This document shows, in pieces, positions 44,506 through 52,671 of a stretch of 64,000 nucleotides of DNA; positions within the stretch are counted from its first letter, which is position 1, and every line of letters begins with the position of its first letter. Location: the NCBI GenBank assembly GCA_019137195.1, contig JAGVSR010000127.1, forward strand, positions 1 through 64,000, written 5' to 3'. The notes beneath the pieces were generated by a model, which ran no database searches, was not told the DNA's origin, and saw only the letters and a program-made list of their open reading frames with translations. Source of the stretch: Alphaproteobacteria bacterium (GTDB taxonomy: Bacteria > Pseudomonadota > Alphaproteobacteria > Rhizobiales > Hyphomicrobiaceae). A program made the translations under genes and the position numbers.

Positions 44506-45168
44506 TTAGTTACCCATCAGGGCGCGCATGCGATCACCCGCACCCATATCGCGCATCAGCTGGCGGGCCATCTCCTGGGCCGCCCGGATCTCCGCTGCCG
44601 ACACGCCGGCTTCCTGCCCGGCCCGCGCAATCGCGTCGTCGAGCCCTGTGCGAGCACTCCCGGCACCGGAAGACTGGCCGGCGGCTGCAGGCCTCTCCCC
44701 AGCCACGTCGGGGCCCGGGCCCCCGGCACCCCCTCCGACCGCTGACGGCGTCGGCCGTGCGATGACCCGTTCCGCCGACGCGTCGACCGTGGTCAGTCCG
44801 AGCACGCCCGCGAGCGACAGCTCGACCTTCTTATCGAGCCTCAAGGTAAGTCTCGAGTCGTCGTCGGCGATCTCGAGCGTCATTGGCGTCCCCTTGAGCG
44901 CTGGACGCAGGTCGGCGTCGAGGCTCGAGCGTACGGCATCCGTCACGGCATCGCGAGGCTGGCCGAGATGCCGCGCTCCAGCCTCGGCCGCGGCGTCGGT
45001 CGCGGCGCGGAGCTCGGATTGCACGCCCGTGGCGCGGTTGTAATCGATGGCGAGGAGCATGACCGCGACAAGCGGCAGCAGAAGGAGTGCGAACAGCACC
45101 GCCGTCGTGCCGCACGCGTCGTGCCACAAGGCCGCCGGCAGCCCGCGAGCCCGATTGATCTCTCTCAT
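44506..45168 (-). CDS. TadG-like (pilus-assembly TadE/G N-terminal domain) protein
   Basis: 220 residues. The N-terminus CGTTAVLFALLLLPLVAVMLLAIDYNRATGVQSELRAATDAAAEAGA is the hallmark of the TadE/TadG domain: a pilin-like hydrophobic helix followed by an amphipathic helix. The rest is short, with a Gly/Pro/Ala linker and a helical tail, and lacks the vWA domain of full TadG. The Tad/Flp pilus genes are absent from the window, so its role is unclear. It lies between ftsI and bioB on the same strand. Confidence 0.75.
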   Translation of the reverse strand: MREINRARGLPAALWHDACGTTAVLFALLLLPLVAVMLLAIDYNRATGVQSELRAATDAAAEAGARHLGQPRDAVTDAVRSSLDADLRPALKGTPMTLEIADDDSRLTLRLDKKVELSLAGVLGLTTVDASAERVIARPTPSAVGGGAGGPGPDVAGERPAAAGQSSGAGSARTGLDDAIARAGQEAGVSAAEIRAAQEMARQLMRDMGAGDRMRALMGN

Positions 45169-45387
45169 GCCCCGTCTCCCGAGCGCCGTGCAGCAGCGGC
45201 GTCAGTCTGGCGGCAATCGCCTACCACGCCGTTGCGACGTGGGAGCCTCTCGGATACGGGTAAACGCGGTGTTCGCGAGTGTGTCGGCTCGCGACAACCG
45301 CATCCGCGGCCATCCCGCCCGTTTCTGCGCCCTCTCGCCGATGGCGAGCGGGTTGAGCCGACCGGAAGCAACGCCGATGCGATCGGC

Positions 45388-47070
45388 CTACTCGAGGCCG
45401 GCCACTGCCGACGCCTTGGGCATGACTCCGAGCTGGGGCGCGATGCGAGCGATGACGCGCCCCGCGGTGGGCGCCGCGTTGGTGCTCGCCAGAACCTCGC
45501 CGCGGGTCTCGGCCGTGCCCTTGGGCTCGAACAGCGACACCATCACGAGATAGCGCGGCGCGCTCATCGGGAACGCGGCGACGAACGAGGAGATGACGCT
45601 CTTCTCGGCGTAGCGGCCGTCGATGGCGATCTCGGCCGTGCCGGTCTTGCCACCGACCTCGTAGCCCGGCACGTCGGCCCGCTTGCCGGTGCCGGTTTCG
45701 ACGTTGAGCCGCATCAGCTGCGCCAGCGCCCGGCTCGTCTCCTCGGAGACGACGCGCGGGCCGGCCCTCGCCGTCCCGGGCGCCTGCTTGAGATAGGTCG
45801 GCGTCACCCGCGTGCCGCCGTTCAGGAGCGACGCGGCGGCGGCGGCAAACTGCAACGGCGCGACCGCGATGCCGTGCCCGTAGGCCAGCGTGATCTCCTC
45901 GGCCCGACCGAGCCGGTCGGGGACAGACGGTGCCTTCACCGGACCCTGCTCGGTCGCAATCGGCGACCAAAGACCGACGCTCTCGAGGAAGGCTTTCTGA
46001 CGCTCAGGACCGGCCTCGAGGGCGAGCATCGCAGCGCCGACGTTCGAGGAGTGCGTAAACACCTCCGCGACCGTGAGCGGACGGCCGGCAGCGTGCTCGT
46101 CCTCGATACGCCGCGACCCCGCCATCAGCGGCTCCCTCACGTCGACGATGCTGTCGAGGGCACGCGTGCCGCCCTCGAGCACCATGCCGAGCGTCACGAG
46201 CTTCATCACCGACCCGAGCTCGTAGGTGCCGCCCGCGACCCGGTCGAGCCGTTCTTGGTCGCTGTCGTCGGCGGGCGAGCCGGGATCGGCTCCCGGCAAG
46301 GAGGCCGCGGCCAGAACCTCGCCCGAGTCGATGTCCATGACGATGCCGGCGGCGGCCTTGGCCCCGTAGCTCCGCATGGCAAGGGCGAGCTCGTCCTCGA
46401 CCGTGTGCTCGACGCCGATGTCGAGCGCGAGTGTGACCGGCGCGCTCGACGTATAGGTGGCGCCGTGAACGCCCTCGACACCGACGGCGCGGTCGATAAA
46501 GCGCTCGAGGCCCGCAGTGCCCCTGTTGTCGGCATTGACGCCGCCGACGACGTGGCCGGCGAGAAGGCCGAGCGGATAGGCGCGGCGCAGCTCCTTCTTG
46601 AAGTCGAGGCCCGGGACGCCGAGATCGTGGACGCGCTGCGCGACGCTGGGCGTCAGTCCGCGCTTCACCCACACGAAACGGCGGTCCGGCTCCGCCAGAG
46701 CGCGCCTCAGCCCGCCACCGTCGATGTCGGGAATCACCGATGACACCTTCTCGACGAGCTCGTCGCGGCTCAGGACGACCGACGGATCGGCATAGAGCGA
46801 GCGGAGAGCCACGTCGGTCGCGACGAGCCGCCCGTTACGGTCGACCATGTCCGGCCTGGCGAACGAGGTCGCGACCGGGTCGGCCTTGGCGATGACGAGG
46901 TCGCCGCTGTCGCGCACGGCGAGCACGACCAGGCGGGCCGAGACGACGGCAAAGGCCGCGGCAATGCCGACGATCACACCGAGCATCCTGAGCCGCAGCC
47001 CCCGCCCAGTGGCCGCGCGGGGATCACGCTCCGCCTTCCGCCCCTGATCATCCGCGATCGACCGGTACAT
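45388..47070 (-). CDS. ftsI: peptidoglycan D,D-transpeptidase FtsI (PBP3)
   Basis: 560 residues: one N-terminal membrane helix (MLGVIVGIAAAFAVVSARLVVLAV), a dimerisation domain with RPDMVDRNGRLVATDV, and a class B transpeptidase domain. The active-site serine is in SVMK (Ser287-Lys290), where STFK is more common. The other motifs are SSN (341-343) and KTG (475-477). It crosslinks septal murein at the divisome. It lies 15 bases downstream of ftsL. The usual next gene, murE, is missing; a TadG-like gene follows instead. Confidence 0.95.
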   Translation of the reverse strand: MYRSIADDQGRKAERDPRAATGRGLRLRMLGVIVGIAAAFAVVSARLVVLAVRDSGDLVIAKADPVATSFARPDMVDRNGRLVATDVALRSLYADPSVVLSRDELVEKVSSVIPDIDGGGLRRALAEPDRRFVWVKRGLTPSVAQRVHDLGVPGLDFKKELRRAYPLGLLAGHVVGGVNADNRGTAGLERFIDRAVGVEGVHGATYTSSAPVTLALDIGVEHTVEDELALAMRSYGAKAAAGIVMDIDSGEVLAAASLPGADPGSPADDSDQERLDRVAGGTYELGSVMKLVTLGMVLEGGTRALDSIVDVREPLMAGSRRIEDEHAAGRPLTVAEVFTHSSNVGAAMLALEAGPERQKAFLESVGLWSPIATEQGPVKAPSVPDRLGRAEEITLAYGHGIAVAPLQFAAAAASLLNGGTRVTPTYLKQAPGTARAGPRVVSEETSRALAQLMRLNVETGTGKRADVPGYEVGGKTGTAEIAIDGRYAEKSVISSFVAAFPMSAPRYLVMVSLFEPKGTAETRGEVLASTNAAPTAGRVIARIAPQLGVMPKASAVAGLE

Positions 47071-47085
47071 GCTCGGTCCTCGACG

Positions 47086-47379
47086 TTACTGTGACGGATT
47101 AGAGCCGGTGATGATGCCGGCCGGGGCAGTATCTTGCGCGAGCTGGCGGTCGGTGGCGGGCCTCATGCCCTGGGCGCGGGCCAGCGTCTCGATGCGCTCG
47201 GGTCGAGCTAGGTGGGCACGCTCGGCCTTCAAGACCGCGATGTCGCTCCTGAGCCTGGCGGCGAGCTCCTCGCGCGCATGCACGCGCTCCTCGACGAGGC
47301 GGGTGTCGTAGCTGAGGCCATAGAGCACGAAGGCACTGGCTATGGTCATGAACAGGGCGGCGACGACATCCAGACGCAT
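47086..47379 (-). CDS. ftsL: cell division protein FtsL
   Basis: 97 residues with one membrane helix near the N-terminus (VVAALFMTIASAFVLYGLSY) and a periplasmic coiled coil (RLVEERVHAREELAARLRSDIAVLKAERAHL). Sequence identity in FtsL is low, so the call rests on topology, length and its position between rsmH and ftsI. It forms the FtsQLB complex that activates septal murein synthesis. Confidence 0.9.
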   Translation of the reverse strand: MRLDVVAALFMTIASAFVLYGLSYDTRLVEERVHAREELAARLRSDIAVLKAERAHLARPERIETLARAQGMRPATDRQLAQDTAPAGIITGSNPSQ

Positions 47380-47433
47380 GATCGAACCCTCGACGCAGGA
47401 ACTGTAAACCGGGTCGGCAAGGTGGATGTGAGG

Positions 47434-48450
47434 TTAGCGGGCGACCCAGACCGGGGCCTCTGTCCGAACCGCTGCTCTGAGCCGTGCCGAGCGCGCACGC
47501 GGGTTCACATCCAATTCACCTTGACAAGGTGTAAACGGGCGAGGGTTAACAATTCGGTAACTCGGTGCGGAAACCTTTATCGATTGTTGCGGAAGGTGCC
47601 GTGAGCCATGCACCTCCTTGCCGCTGCGCTCGGCAAGATGGGCCTTCACAAGACGATCCTCGAGGCTGTGGAACGATACCACGACGAGACGGCCGTCCGG
47701 CCTCAGGAGCCGCTCGGCCGCGGCCAGCCCCTGCGCAAGCTCGCCGAGCTCGTCGTTGACGTGGATCCTGAGCGCCTGAAACGTGCGCGTCGCTGGATGA
47801 TGGCCTCCCTCCTTGCGGCCATGGAAGACGGCAAGCACGAGGTCGGCGAGCTCCTTCGTGCGCGAAAAGGGCCGCTCGGCCCGGCGTCGTACGATGGCGC
47901 GCGCGATGGCGCGGGAGCGGCGCTCCTCGCCGAGCTCGTAGATGACATTGGCGATCTCCTCCTCGCCAGCCGTGTTGAGGAAGTCGGCCGCCGAAAAGCC
48001 TGTCTCGACTGCCTGCCCCGTGCCGGGATCGACCGCTGCCGACATGCGCATATCGAGAGGCCCGTCCTTCAGGAACGAGAAGCCGCGCTCGGCCTCGTCG
48101 AGCTGCATGGACGATACGCCGATGTCGAGCACGACCCCGTCGACGAGCGGCCCCTCCGGCGGCGACCCGTCCGCCCCGGCAAGAAGCCTGCGGACGTGCC
48201 GCTCCATGGCTCCGAACGGCGCGTGGACCAGGCTGAGGCGTTCCCCGAAACGCGCCTCGACGGGCGCCGCACGGCGAATGGCGGTGATGTCGCGATCGAA
48301 GGCGATGACCCGGCAGTTCGCAGCCTCGAGAATGGCCGTCGTATAGCCGCCGGCGCCGAAGGTGCCATCAACGTAGAGGCCCCCGTCCCGGGGCGCGAGC
48401 GCCTCCAGGACCTCGGCGAGCATGACGGGGATGTGGGGCTGGATCGTCAT
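47434..48450 (-). CDS. rsmH: 16S rRNA (cytosine1402-N4)-methyltransferase RsmH (MraW)
   Basis: 338 residues: HIPVMLAEVLEAL, the SAM loop YVDGTFGAGGYTTAIL, LDIGVSSMQLDEAERGFSF, PLDMRM and the C-terminal VVSFHSLEDRLVK. It methylates C1402 in the ribosomal decoding centre. The start MTIQPHIPVML is the family start. A 225-base gap with no supported gene separates it from mraZ; in most genomes the two are close together. Confidence 0.96.
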   Translation of the reverse strand: MTIQPHIPVMLAEVLEALAPRDGGLYVDGTFGAGGYTTAILEAANCRVIAFDRDITAIRRAAPVEARFGERLSLVHAPFGAMERHVRRLLAGADGSPPEGPLVDGVVLDIGVSSMQLDEAERGFSFLKDGPLDMRMSAAVDPGTGQAVETGFSAADFLNTAGEEEIANVIYELGEERRSRAIARAIVRRRAERPFSRTKELADLVLAVFHGRKEGGHHPATRTFQALRIHVNDELGELAQGLAAAERLLRPDGRLVVVSFHSLEDRLVKAHLAERSGKEVHGSRHLPQQSIKVSAPSYRIVNPRPFTPCQGELDVNPRARSARLRAAVRTEAPVWVAR

Positions 48451-48675
48451 AGGTCGGAGTGCTGCCGCGAACTGGAGATACCGGCTCCCAGCCACGACGG
48501 TGGCGTAGCGGCCTTGAGCGGGCCTTCGAGCATATCCCGCGGCTCCTTCGCAAGCCCAGGCTCAGAGCGGGGCCTGGGCAGGCGGCTCGCGCCGGGGCCG
48601 AGCACGCAATGGCGAACGCCGGCGGTCCGGATGCAGCCGGCTGCGGGCACGCCGCATACGCTGAAGGCCCGGACG

Positions 48676-49143
48676 TCAAGCCGTCGGCGTGCCGCCCGAC
48701 CGTCCTAGCAGAGCCTTGTGGTCCCGGACCTTGTCACGAGCGAGCCGCCGCCGCTCCTCAAACCGCTCGGGCGCCCACATCTGAAACTTGTCGCCAAGGC
48801 CGACAAAAGCGACCTCGGTTTGAAGTCCGGCGTGGGCGCGAAGGCTCTGAGGAAGAACGATACGCCCGTCGCCGTCGATGGCGAGGACCTGAACATCGCC
48901 ATAGAGCGCGACAGAGAGCTCGTCGCGCTCGTCCGAATAGTCCGGCAGACCCGCGAGAAGCCCGTCGATCTTTTGCGCAAGTCTTTCGCCGCCAGCATCG
49001 AGGGCCGGAGCATCGAGCGAGGGGTAGCAGTAGATGCCACCGGCATAGCCGTCACGATCGAGGACGGCACGGAAAGGTGCAGGGATCGAGACCCGGCCCT
49101 TGGCGTCGATTCTGTTCGTGAATGTCGAGACAAAGCGGTCCAT
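48676..49143 (-). CDS. mraZ: transcriptional regulator MraZ
   Basis: 155 residues made of two SpoVT/AbrB-like halves, each with the DxxxR signature: NRIDAKGRVSIPAPFR and AIDGDGRIVLPQSLR. MraZ forms a ring-shaped oligomer and represses the division and cell wall operon by binding short direct repeats upstream of itself. The start MDRFVSTFTNRID is the family start. Candidate binding repeats lie at 49312-49345. Confidence 0.95.
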   Translation of the reverse strand: MDRFVSTFTNRIDAKGRVSIPAPFRAVLDRDGYAGGIYCYPSLDAPALDAGGERLAQKIDGLLAGLPDYSDERDELSVALYGDVQVLAIDGDGRIVLPQSLRAHAGLQTEVAFVGLGDKFQMWAPERFEERRRLARDKVRDHKALLGRSGGTPTA

Positions 49144-49535
49144 CCCCGGTTCGAGCCTCGCCCTCGCACTCAACTCACATTTGCCCCGGCCGAGCGCGCC
49201 AGGAGAAAAGCGCCCGTCGCTCCGGCGGGCCGTGGCGGTCGCTCTAGTCCGGGCCCTCTTTCCGGACCGGCGCCGCGCCACGGATCCCTACCCGGTGCGG
49301 ACGGGCATACATGGGATTACATGGGAAATTATGGGTGTCAATGGATTGTTAAGGATTTATCCGCCCTCACAGGGTTTTCCACAAATATGATGCAGACGGG
49401 TATCGCGGCCCGCCCATGGACAGAGCACAGCGAACGGACATGAACCCCGATGCCGTGTGTGCGGCGCCGGGGTCCCAAGTCGAGTTGCAGGGTGTTTCGT
49501 GGGGCGGCCGCGCAGGCCGCCCGGGGCACCGGGCT
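49144..49535. other. mraZ upstream region
   Basis: This gap of 392 bases between mraZ and the next upstream gene holds the TGGG repeats and promoter described separately. It also holds a DnaA-box-like TTTTCCACA (49375-49383, one mismatch to TTATCCACA). It is clearly less GC-rich around 49300-49390 than its surroundings, as expected of a promoter. I see no gene in it. Confidence 0.55.
49312..49345 (-). promoter_or_regulatory. candidate MraZ box overlapping the mraZ promoter
   Basis: TGGG occurs at 49312, 49322 and 49332 with a fourth, degenerate copy TGGA at 49342, all exactly 10 bp apart on the plus strand. MraZ is known to bind TGGGN direct repeats with 5-base spacers, which is the same period. 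On the mraZ (minus) strand a TTGACA -35-like hexamer (49341-49336) lies between the third and fourth copies, so a repressor here would block the promoter. The repeats point away from mraZ, which I cannot reconcile with certainty. Confidence 0.6.
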
Positions 49536-50054
49536 TCAGGCGGCCCGGATTGCGCAGTAGACGCGAGGCCGGTTGGCCTGATGGCGGGCACGGCCGACCG
49601 TTGAAGCGGCCTTGTGCGCTGTTTGCGGCAGCGGCTTGTTGCGCCCCTGGCGAATGCCCGCGACGCCGGTCGGAGCCCGCACGAGGCCCGCGTTGAGACG
49701 CGCGACGGCGCTGAGACGCAAAGCAATGGCCGGACGCTCAGCGACCTTGTGACGGCCGCCGACGCGACGGCGTGCAGCGGACGAAGGAGCGGCGCCGGAT
49801 GCTGCGACGGTGATGACCTCGAGCGAGCGAGCAGCGCTTTCGCCGATGACGGCAGGTTTAACGATCTCGATCTCGGCAAAGCTGAGCGACGTGCGGGGGG
49901 CAGCCGTCGCATGGGATGAAGCTCTGGCCTGCGGCTCAGGCCTGACCATGCTGTCCGCTCGCCTCTCCATCGTGGATCTGGGCGATGTCAGGGCGTGCAA
50001 CCAATCGAAGATTCGTCCAAGCAGACTCGGACGTACGGCCAACGACGCCGACAT
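49536..50054 (-). CDS. hypothetical protein, 172 aa, basic C-terminus
   Basis: The ATG is preceded by AGGGAGGGAG with ideal spacing, so translation is likely. The protein begins MSASLAVRPSLLGRIFDWLH, has a middle part FAEIEIVKPAVIGESAARSLEVITVAA, and a very basic C-terminal third. There is no signal peptide and no membrane helix. I do not recognise a family. It lies upstream of the division genes on the same strand but across a 392-base regulatory gap, so it is not part of that operon. Confidence 0.6.
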   Translation of the reverse strand: MSASLAVRPSLLGRIFDWLHALTSPRSTMERRADSMVRPEPQARASSHATAAPRTSLSFAEIEIVKPAVIGESAARSLEVITVAASGAAPSSAARRRVGGRHKVAERPAIALRLSAVARLNAGLVRAPTGVAGIRQGRNKPLPQTAHKAASTVGRARHQANRPRVYCAIRAA

Positions 50055-50224
50055 GACAGACTCCCTCCCTCGTCAACTCGGTGCGGTCGCCACCCACGAC
50101 CGTACCCAGGAGGACTATGCCACGCGGTAGTTAACGAGATCTTGGCGAGAGTCCGGATCTAGGGCGAAACCATCGCCCCCAAACGGTTCATGCTGCTCGC
50201 CGCGGGACAGCACGCAACATGTCC

Positions 50225-50608
50225 TCAAGCGGCGCGCACGCCCGCAATCTCCTCCATCTGGTGCGCAATCATGACGTCGAGGTGGCCCTCGAACGGCACC
50301 GTGAACGCCGACAGTCCGCGCGGGTCGTTGCTCCACTCCTCGAGCCGGGCCGCAAAGTCGGGCGGCAACTCGCTCAACCCGTCGAGAGCGACCACGCTGG
50401 CCCGAAACGCCGCCTCCGACATGGGCAGGAAGGGAATGGTGACGAGCTCGACCGTGCCGTCGGGACGCCGGCGAGGCGCTTCGCTCACGGCACAGCAAAC
50501 GATGTCGCGGCCGCCCGCGAAATGCGCGATGGCGCCGATGACGATGCGCGAACTCTCGAAGCCTGCCGGCGTGCGGTAGGTCCAGCGTTGTCCGGCAACC
50601 AAGCTCAT
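50225..50608 (-). CDS. hypothetical protein, 127 aa
   Basis: A compact acidic, cytosolic-looking protein: MSLVAGQRWTYRTPAGFE, then RIVIGAIAHFAGGRDIVCCAVSEAP and PFLPMSEAAFRASVVALDG. GAGAGGA lies before the ATG. Composition and evenly distributed hydrophobic residues look like a real folded domain, but I cannot name the family. It is in a group of three unknown genes between the division genes and RNase T2. Confidence 0.68.
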   Translation of the reverse strand: MSLVAGQRWTYRTPAGFESSRIVIGAIAHFAGGRDIVCCAVSEAPRRRPDGTVELVTIPFLPMSEAAFRASVVALDGLSELPPDFAARLEEWSNDPRGLSAFTVPFEGHLDVMIAHQMEEIAGVRAA

Positions 50609-50805
50609 GAGCTCAATCCTCTCTGACGACGGGGGAGACGCACCCGGTTCGGGCAGAACTCCTGGTGCGAAAGTTAGGTAAGCATCAGGGCGTCATTCGG
50701 GCAAAGCCGGGACCACGCCTGGCGCCTTGATTTCTGTCGACAAAGGCCGGTACGCCACGCTCCCTGTGAGCATATGCCGTGCCTCGAAAGCCCGCCCGGA
50801 GCCCG

Positions 50806-51261
50806 TCACGGTACCGGGCGCGGGCCCTTGGTCTTGGCGGCCAGGCGGTCCGCCCTGCCGTGCTGGTCCGGCTTGATCCAGCGGATGTCGCGTGGCGTGC
50901 AGAGCCCGACCCTGGTCAAGCCAGTCCGGCGGTCGAGCTCGAGCGCAGTGCATCTGAGGTCCACGCCGGCCGCGGCCTGCCGGCGATGAGTGATCGGCGC
51001 CGGGCTGATCGAGCCGGTCGTAATCGCACCGCTTCCGGCTCCGGCCTCGACCGGGCCTCTCAGGACCACGGTCGAGACGAAGCTCCAGAAGCCGACCGCG
51101 TGCCAGAAGACCGCACCGGCCACGAACCCGGTCACGAACACGATCAAGCCGCGCGGAAGCGACCTCAGGAGGCGCTGCGCCCGCCCAACGGCCGCTACAG
51201 CGGCCGTGCCAGCAGGCGCGTCGTGTCCGCCGCTCACTCTCTGGTTCGCCCCGAACATCAT
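50806..51261 (-). CDS. hypothetical single-pass membrane protein, 151 aa
   Basis: A glycine/alanine-rich N-terminus is followed by one membrane helix (GLIVFVTGFVAGAVFWHAVGFW), a short linker, and a C-terminal domain with two cysteines: VDLRCTALELDRRTGLTRVGLC. The topology suggests a small domain displayed on one face of the inner membrane. Two adjacent Met codons at the start leave the exact start open. Family not recognised. It is the nearest gene downstream of RNase T2 on the same strand, 205 bases away. Confidence 0.65.
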   Translation of the reverse strand: MMFGANQRVSGGHDAPAGTAAVAAVGRAQRLLRSLPRGLIVFVTGFVAGAVFWHAVGFWSFVSTVVLRGPVEAGAGSGAITTGSISPAPITHRRQAAAGVDLRCTALELDRRTGLTRVGLCTPRDIRWIKPDQHGRADRLAAKTKGPRPVP

Positions 51262-51385
51262 CGTGGTCGTTTGCCGCCCTGTCCTCCGCGGCCGCGCCGA
51301 TCAAGCCGACTCGCTCTGTGAACATTGGGAAAGCCCGGCAGCCTCGGCAACCGGCCGGCGCCGAGGCGAGGCACGCCACGGACAC

Positions 51386-51394
51386 TTATCCACA
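51386..51394 (+). promoter_or_regulatory. exact DnaA-box consensus TTATCCACA
   Basis: A single perfect match to the DnaA-box consensus lies in the gap between RNase T2 and the upstream-numbered membrane protein gene. There is no cluster of boxes or AT-rich unwinding region, so it is not an origin. It could be a regulatory or titration site, or chance. Confidence 0.3.
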
Positions 51395-51466
51395 GAGGCA
51401 GGAGCACGCCGAGCGCTTTGCCGCCCCCCGCCCGGCGGCGCGATGGGCGGCGGGGACGCGGGCGCT

Positions 51467-52267
51467 CTACTGAAACATCCGAATGACGCGCGGCATTGGC
51501 AGCGGATGCTGTGGCGCCGCCTTCTGGCGCGCCTCGGCGGAATCGGGCTCGCTCTTGGTCGACCTCACCGGCGGCACGAACATCTTCGCCGCGCGGCACA
51601 GGTCGCCCCGGTTCTCGTTGCCGCCGCAGGATCGCGGCCTCCCGTCCTTGCTGAAGCAGATCCTGACCTCGCGCAGCCGGTTGCCGGCGCCGCGGCAGGA
51701 GACCGCGATCATGTCCTCGTCGAGGTCCGGGTTGCGGACCAGAATCTGGTCGACGAGCTCGTCCGGAGCGACGAACTGGTTCTCGAACGGATTCTGGTAT
51801 TTCTCCGGAATGCGGATCGACTGGAACAGGCGGCGCGACAGGTTGAAGTACTGGTCGGCGGTCATGCCAGAGCACGTGCCGTGCTTCCGGAACTCGTGGA
51901 TGACGAGACTCTTGCTCGGCATGATGTCGAGCATGCGGTCGATGGTGGTATCCGGCACGAACGGCCGGCCGGGCGTTCGGCAGCTCTCGGGCCAGCCCTT
52001 CTCGTATTGCGGCCACAGCCCGTGCAGCACGAAGGCGTAGCGGCGGCCGTCCTTGCGGTTGCACTGCATATCGTCGTCGCTGCCCTCGCTCTCCGCACAA
52101 TGGGTGGGGCTCCACGACAGGACGAGCGCATAGTAGTCGAAGTCGCCGGGACGGTTGTCGCTGCGCTGTGCGAGAGCCGGCGTGGAGAGGAGCGCCGCCG
52201 CCGTCAGAAGGGCCGCGGCAGAGAGCCCGAGGCGGTGGGCTCGGAGAAAATGGGCAAGAACACGCAT
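51467..52267 (-). CDS. secreted ribonuclease T2 family protein
   Basis: 266 residues. A signal peptide (MRVLAHFLRAHRLGLSAAAL, cleavage near ALA-QR) precedes a T2 domain with both catalytic segments: CAS1 LHGLWPQY (His82) and CAS2 HEFRKHGTCSG (His124, Glu125, Lys128, His129). Several cysteines probably form disulfides. It cleaves single-stranded RNA via 2',3'-cyclic phosphates and acts in the periplasm or outside the cell, presumably to scavenge RNA. The Lys-rich C-terminal tail after KMFVPPV is unusual. GGAG lies ten bases before the ATG. Confidence 0.93.
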   Translation of the reverse strand: MRVLAHFLRAHRLGLSAAALLTAAALLSTPALAQRSDNRPGDFDYYALVLSWSPTHCAESEGSDDDMQCNRKDGRRYAFVLHGLWPQYEKGWPESCRTPGRPFVPDTTIDRMLDIMPSKSLVIHEFRKHGTCSGMTADQYFNLSRRLFQSIRIPEKYQNPFENQFVAPDELVDQILVRNPDLDEDMIAVSCRGAGNRLREVRICFSKDGRPRSCGGNENRGDLCRAAKMFVPPVRSTKSEPDSAEARQKAAPQHPLPMPRVIRMFQ

Positions 52268-52671
52268 TGGTTTGGTCGCTCCAGTCAAGGCCGTGTACTC
52301 AATGGAGATGGTCCGTCGAGGTGAGGGATTTTGGCGCCCCGGCAGCAGCAAGGACGCCGCGAGCCTATTCGCATTGCAGGTCCTTGCGACGAGCCTCTGC
52401 GCCAAAATCACCGCACCTTCGGCGCCCACGAGCCAGGAACGTCTGACGGCCTGGAGAAGCGCGCCAGGCGATACCGTCGCACCGGAGAAGCGCTTCGGCG
52501 ACGCCATCGGGCGCTCTTGGCTCATCGTTGGACCATCCGAATTGAGTGCATCGTCCAGGCAAGCTCGCTCGCCGGGCCCAAGAGATAGGCGGTCGGCACG
52601 CGACTGCAACGGTTCGATCCGCCATCCCCCGCCGGAAACTCTTGTTCGGCTTGCGACAGATCACCGTCCGC
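52268..52671. other. 404-base gap with a nested inverted repeat, no supported gene
   Basis: Open frames run through this stretch, including an in-frame extension of the RNase T2 gene, but none looks like protein or carries a start site. The only clear structure is the nested inverted repeat at 52327-52409, described separately. Confidence 0.5.
52327..52409. repeat. nested inverted repeat, candidate structured RNA leader
   Basis: An outer 11-bp pair, GATTTTGGCGC (52327-52337) with GCGCCAAAATC (52399-52409), encloses an inner 8-bp pair, GCAAGGAC (52348-52355) with GTCCTTGC (52380-52387). The flanks are near symmetrical (10 and 11 bases) and the loop is 24 bases. Both stems are perfect. It ends 59 bases upstream of the RNase T2 ATG. 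Confidence 0.6.

Noticed and set aside
48451-48675. Small gene between mraZ and rsmH
   Set aside because: Minus-strand frames of about 67 codons exist but lack a ribosome-binding site and protein-like composition.
51386-51394. Replication origin suggested by an exact DnaA box
   Set aside because: Only one box, no AT-rich element and no origin-associated genes (dnaA, hemE, parAB) nearby.
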